Made by a program: the position numbers and the translations under genes. From Rhodanobacteraceae bacterium (GTDB lineage: Bacteria; Acidobacteriota; Terriglobia; Terriglobales; Acidobacteriaceae), in contig CAJCHN010000004.1 in the NCBI GenBank assembly GCA_903970285.1, positions 1-59,333 of the forward strand: a DNA stretch of 59,333 nucleotides. Reading direction: 5' to 3'. The notes under the pieces were generated by a model. That model was given only the letters and a program-made list of their open reading frames with translations. It had not been told where the DNA came from and searched no databases. Below, piece after piece: positions 59,063 through 59,333 of the stretch. Position 1 is the first letter of the stretch. Each line of letters begins with the position of its first letter.

Positions 59063-59333
59063 ATGAGTCCCTGTCACGCGGATGCACTCGTCTTCTATGG
59101 CGCCACGGGCGACCTGGCCCATAAGAAGATCTTTCCGGCCTTGCAGGCGATGATCAAGCGCGGCACGTTGGATGTGCCGGTGATTGGCGTCGCCAAGGCC
59201 GGCTGGAATCTCGACCAGTTGAAGGAGCGCGCGCTCGACGGCCTGACCCACTACGGCGGTGTGGACCAGCCCGCATGGGAGAAGCTGAGCTCCCTCCTAC
59301 GCTACGTCGACGGAGACTACGCCGATCCCTCGA
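59063..59333 (+). CDS. zwf: Glucose-6-phosphate dehydrogenase, N-terminal part (cut by window end)
   Basis: The first 90 codons are in the window. They read ADALVFYGATGDLAHKKIFP, the GASGDLAxxK-type nucleotide-binding signature of G6PDH (here GATGDLA), followed by LQAMIKRGTLDVPVIGVAKAGW. It catalyses the first step of the oxidative pentose phosphate pathway, feeding gnd. The start has AAGGGAG at a good distance. The gene runs out of the window at the right edge. Confidence 0.93.
   Translation, partial: MSPCHADALVFYGATGDLAHKKIFPALQAMIKRGTLDVPVIGVAKAGWNLDQLKERALDGLTHYGGVDQPAWEKLSSLLRYVDGDYADPS

Noticed and set aside
1-59333. CRISPR arrays, insertion sequences, integrases, tRNA or rRNA genes
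   Set aside because: No regularly spaced repeats, transposase or integrase motifs, CCA-ended cloverleaf or rRNA signature was seen on either strand.

Overview
The window looks like chromosomal DNA of a high-GC Gram-negative soil bacterium, most likely an acidobacterium of the Terriglobales type (Edaphobacter/Granulicella/Terriglobus-like). This is an inference from gene content: a bactofilin, many secreted hydrolases, an HAE-type RND pump with outer-membrane channel, a Wzx/Wzy polysaccharide locus and several small signal-peptide proteins typical of that group. No rRNA, tRNA, CRISPR array, transposase or phage gene was found. Both ends cut genes: a prolyl-oligopeptidase-like peptidase on the left and glucose-6-phosphate dehydrogenase on the right.

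Layout. 1-4.6 kb: housekeeping and orphan enzymes (S9 peptidase, RecX, SGNH hydrolase, small membrane protein, DUF429-like protein, amidohydrolase-2 decarboxylase). 5.2-30.3 kb: a large exopolysaccharide (EPS) locus with a GT-C membrane glycosyltransferase, flippase, polymerase, two O-acyltransferases, four GT4 and one GT2 glycosyltransferases, Wza-like export protein, Wzz-like chain-length protein, two tandem lipoproteins, and three paralogous secreted clan-A-like glycoside hydrolases, two of which carry tandem ricin-type lectins. 30.6-37.6 kb: gatC-gatA-TPR operon and DciA-like protein, then the EPS initiating phosphoglycosyltransferase with a further GT4, and rfbC. 37.6-39.6 kb: a YeiH-type sulfate exporter preceded by a 37-residue membrane peptide and, further upstream, a 20-codon ORF with six cysteine codons, apparently a cysteine-sensing leader peptide. 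39.6-45.3 kb: tannase-family esterase, repeat-rich secreted protein, FmdE-like protein, bactofilin, DUF2752 and GYF proteins. 45.3-54.5 kb: a candidate structured RNA, a GH28 enzyme closing an RND efflux operon, and a divergent LysR regulator with a perfect dyad between them. 54.5-59.3 kb: GH13 glucosidase, M28 peptidase, a histidine-rich secreted peptide, and gnd-zwf of the oxidative pentose phosphate pathway.

How it works together. The EPS genes form a Wzx/Wzy pathway: the initiating transferase (36 kb) loads the first sugar on undecaprenyl phosphate, the GT2/GT4 enzymes extend the repeat unit, the acyltransferases decorate it, Wzx flips it, Wzy polymerises it, and Wzz/Wza control length and export. 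No tyrosine-kinase domain is visible. The three hydrolases inside the locus probably trim or remodel this same polymer, as PslG does in the Psl system; this is inference. The most distinctive regulatory find is the poly-cysteine leader ahead of the sulfate exporter.
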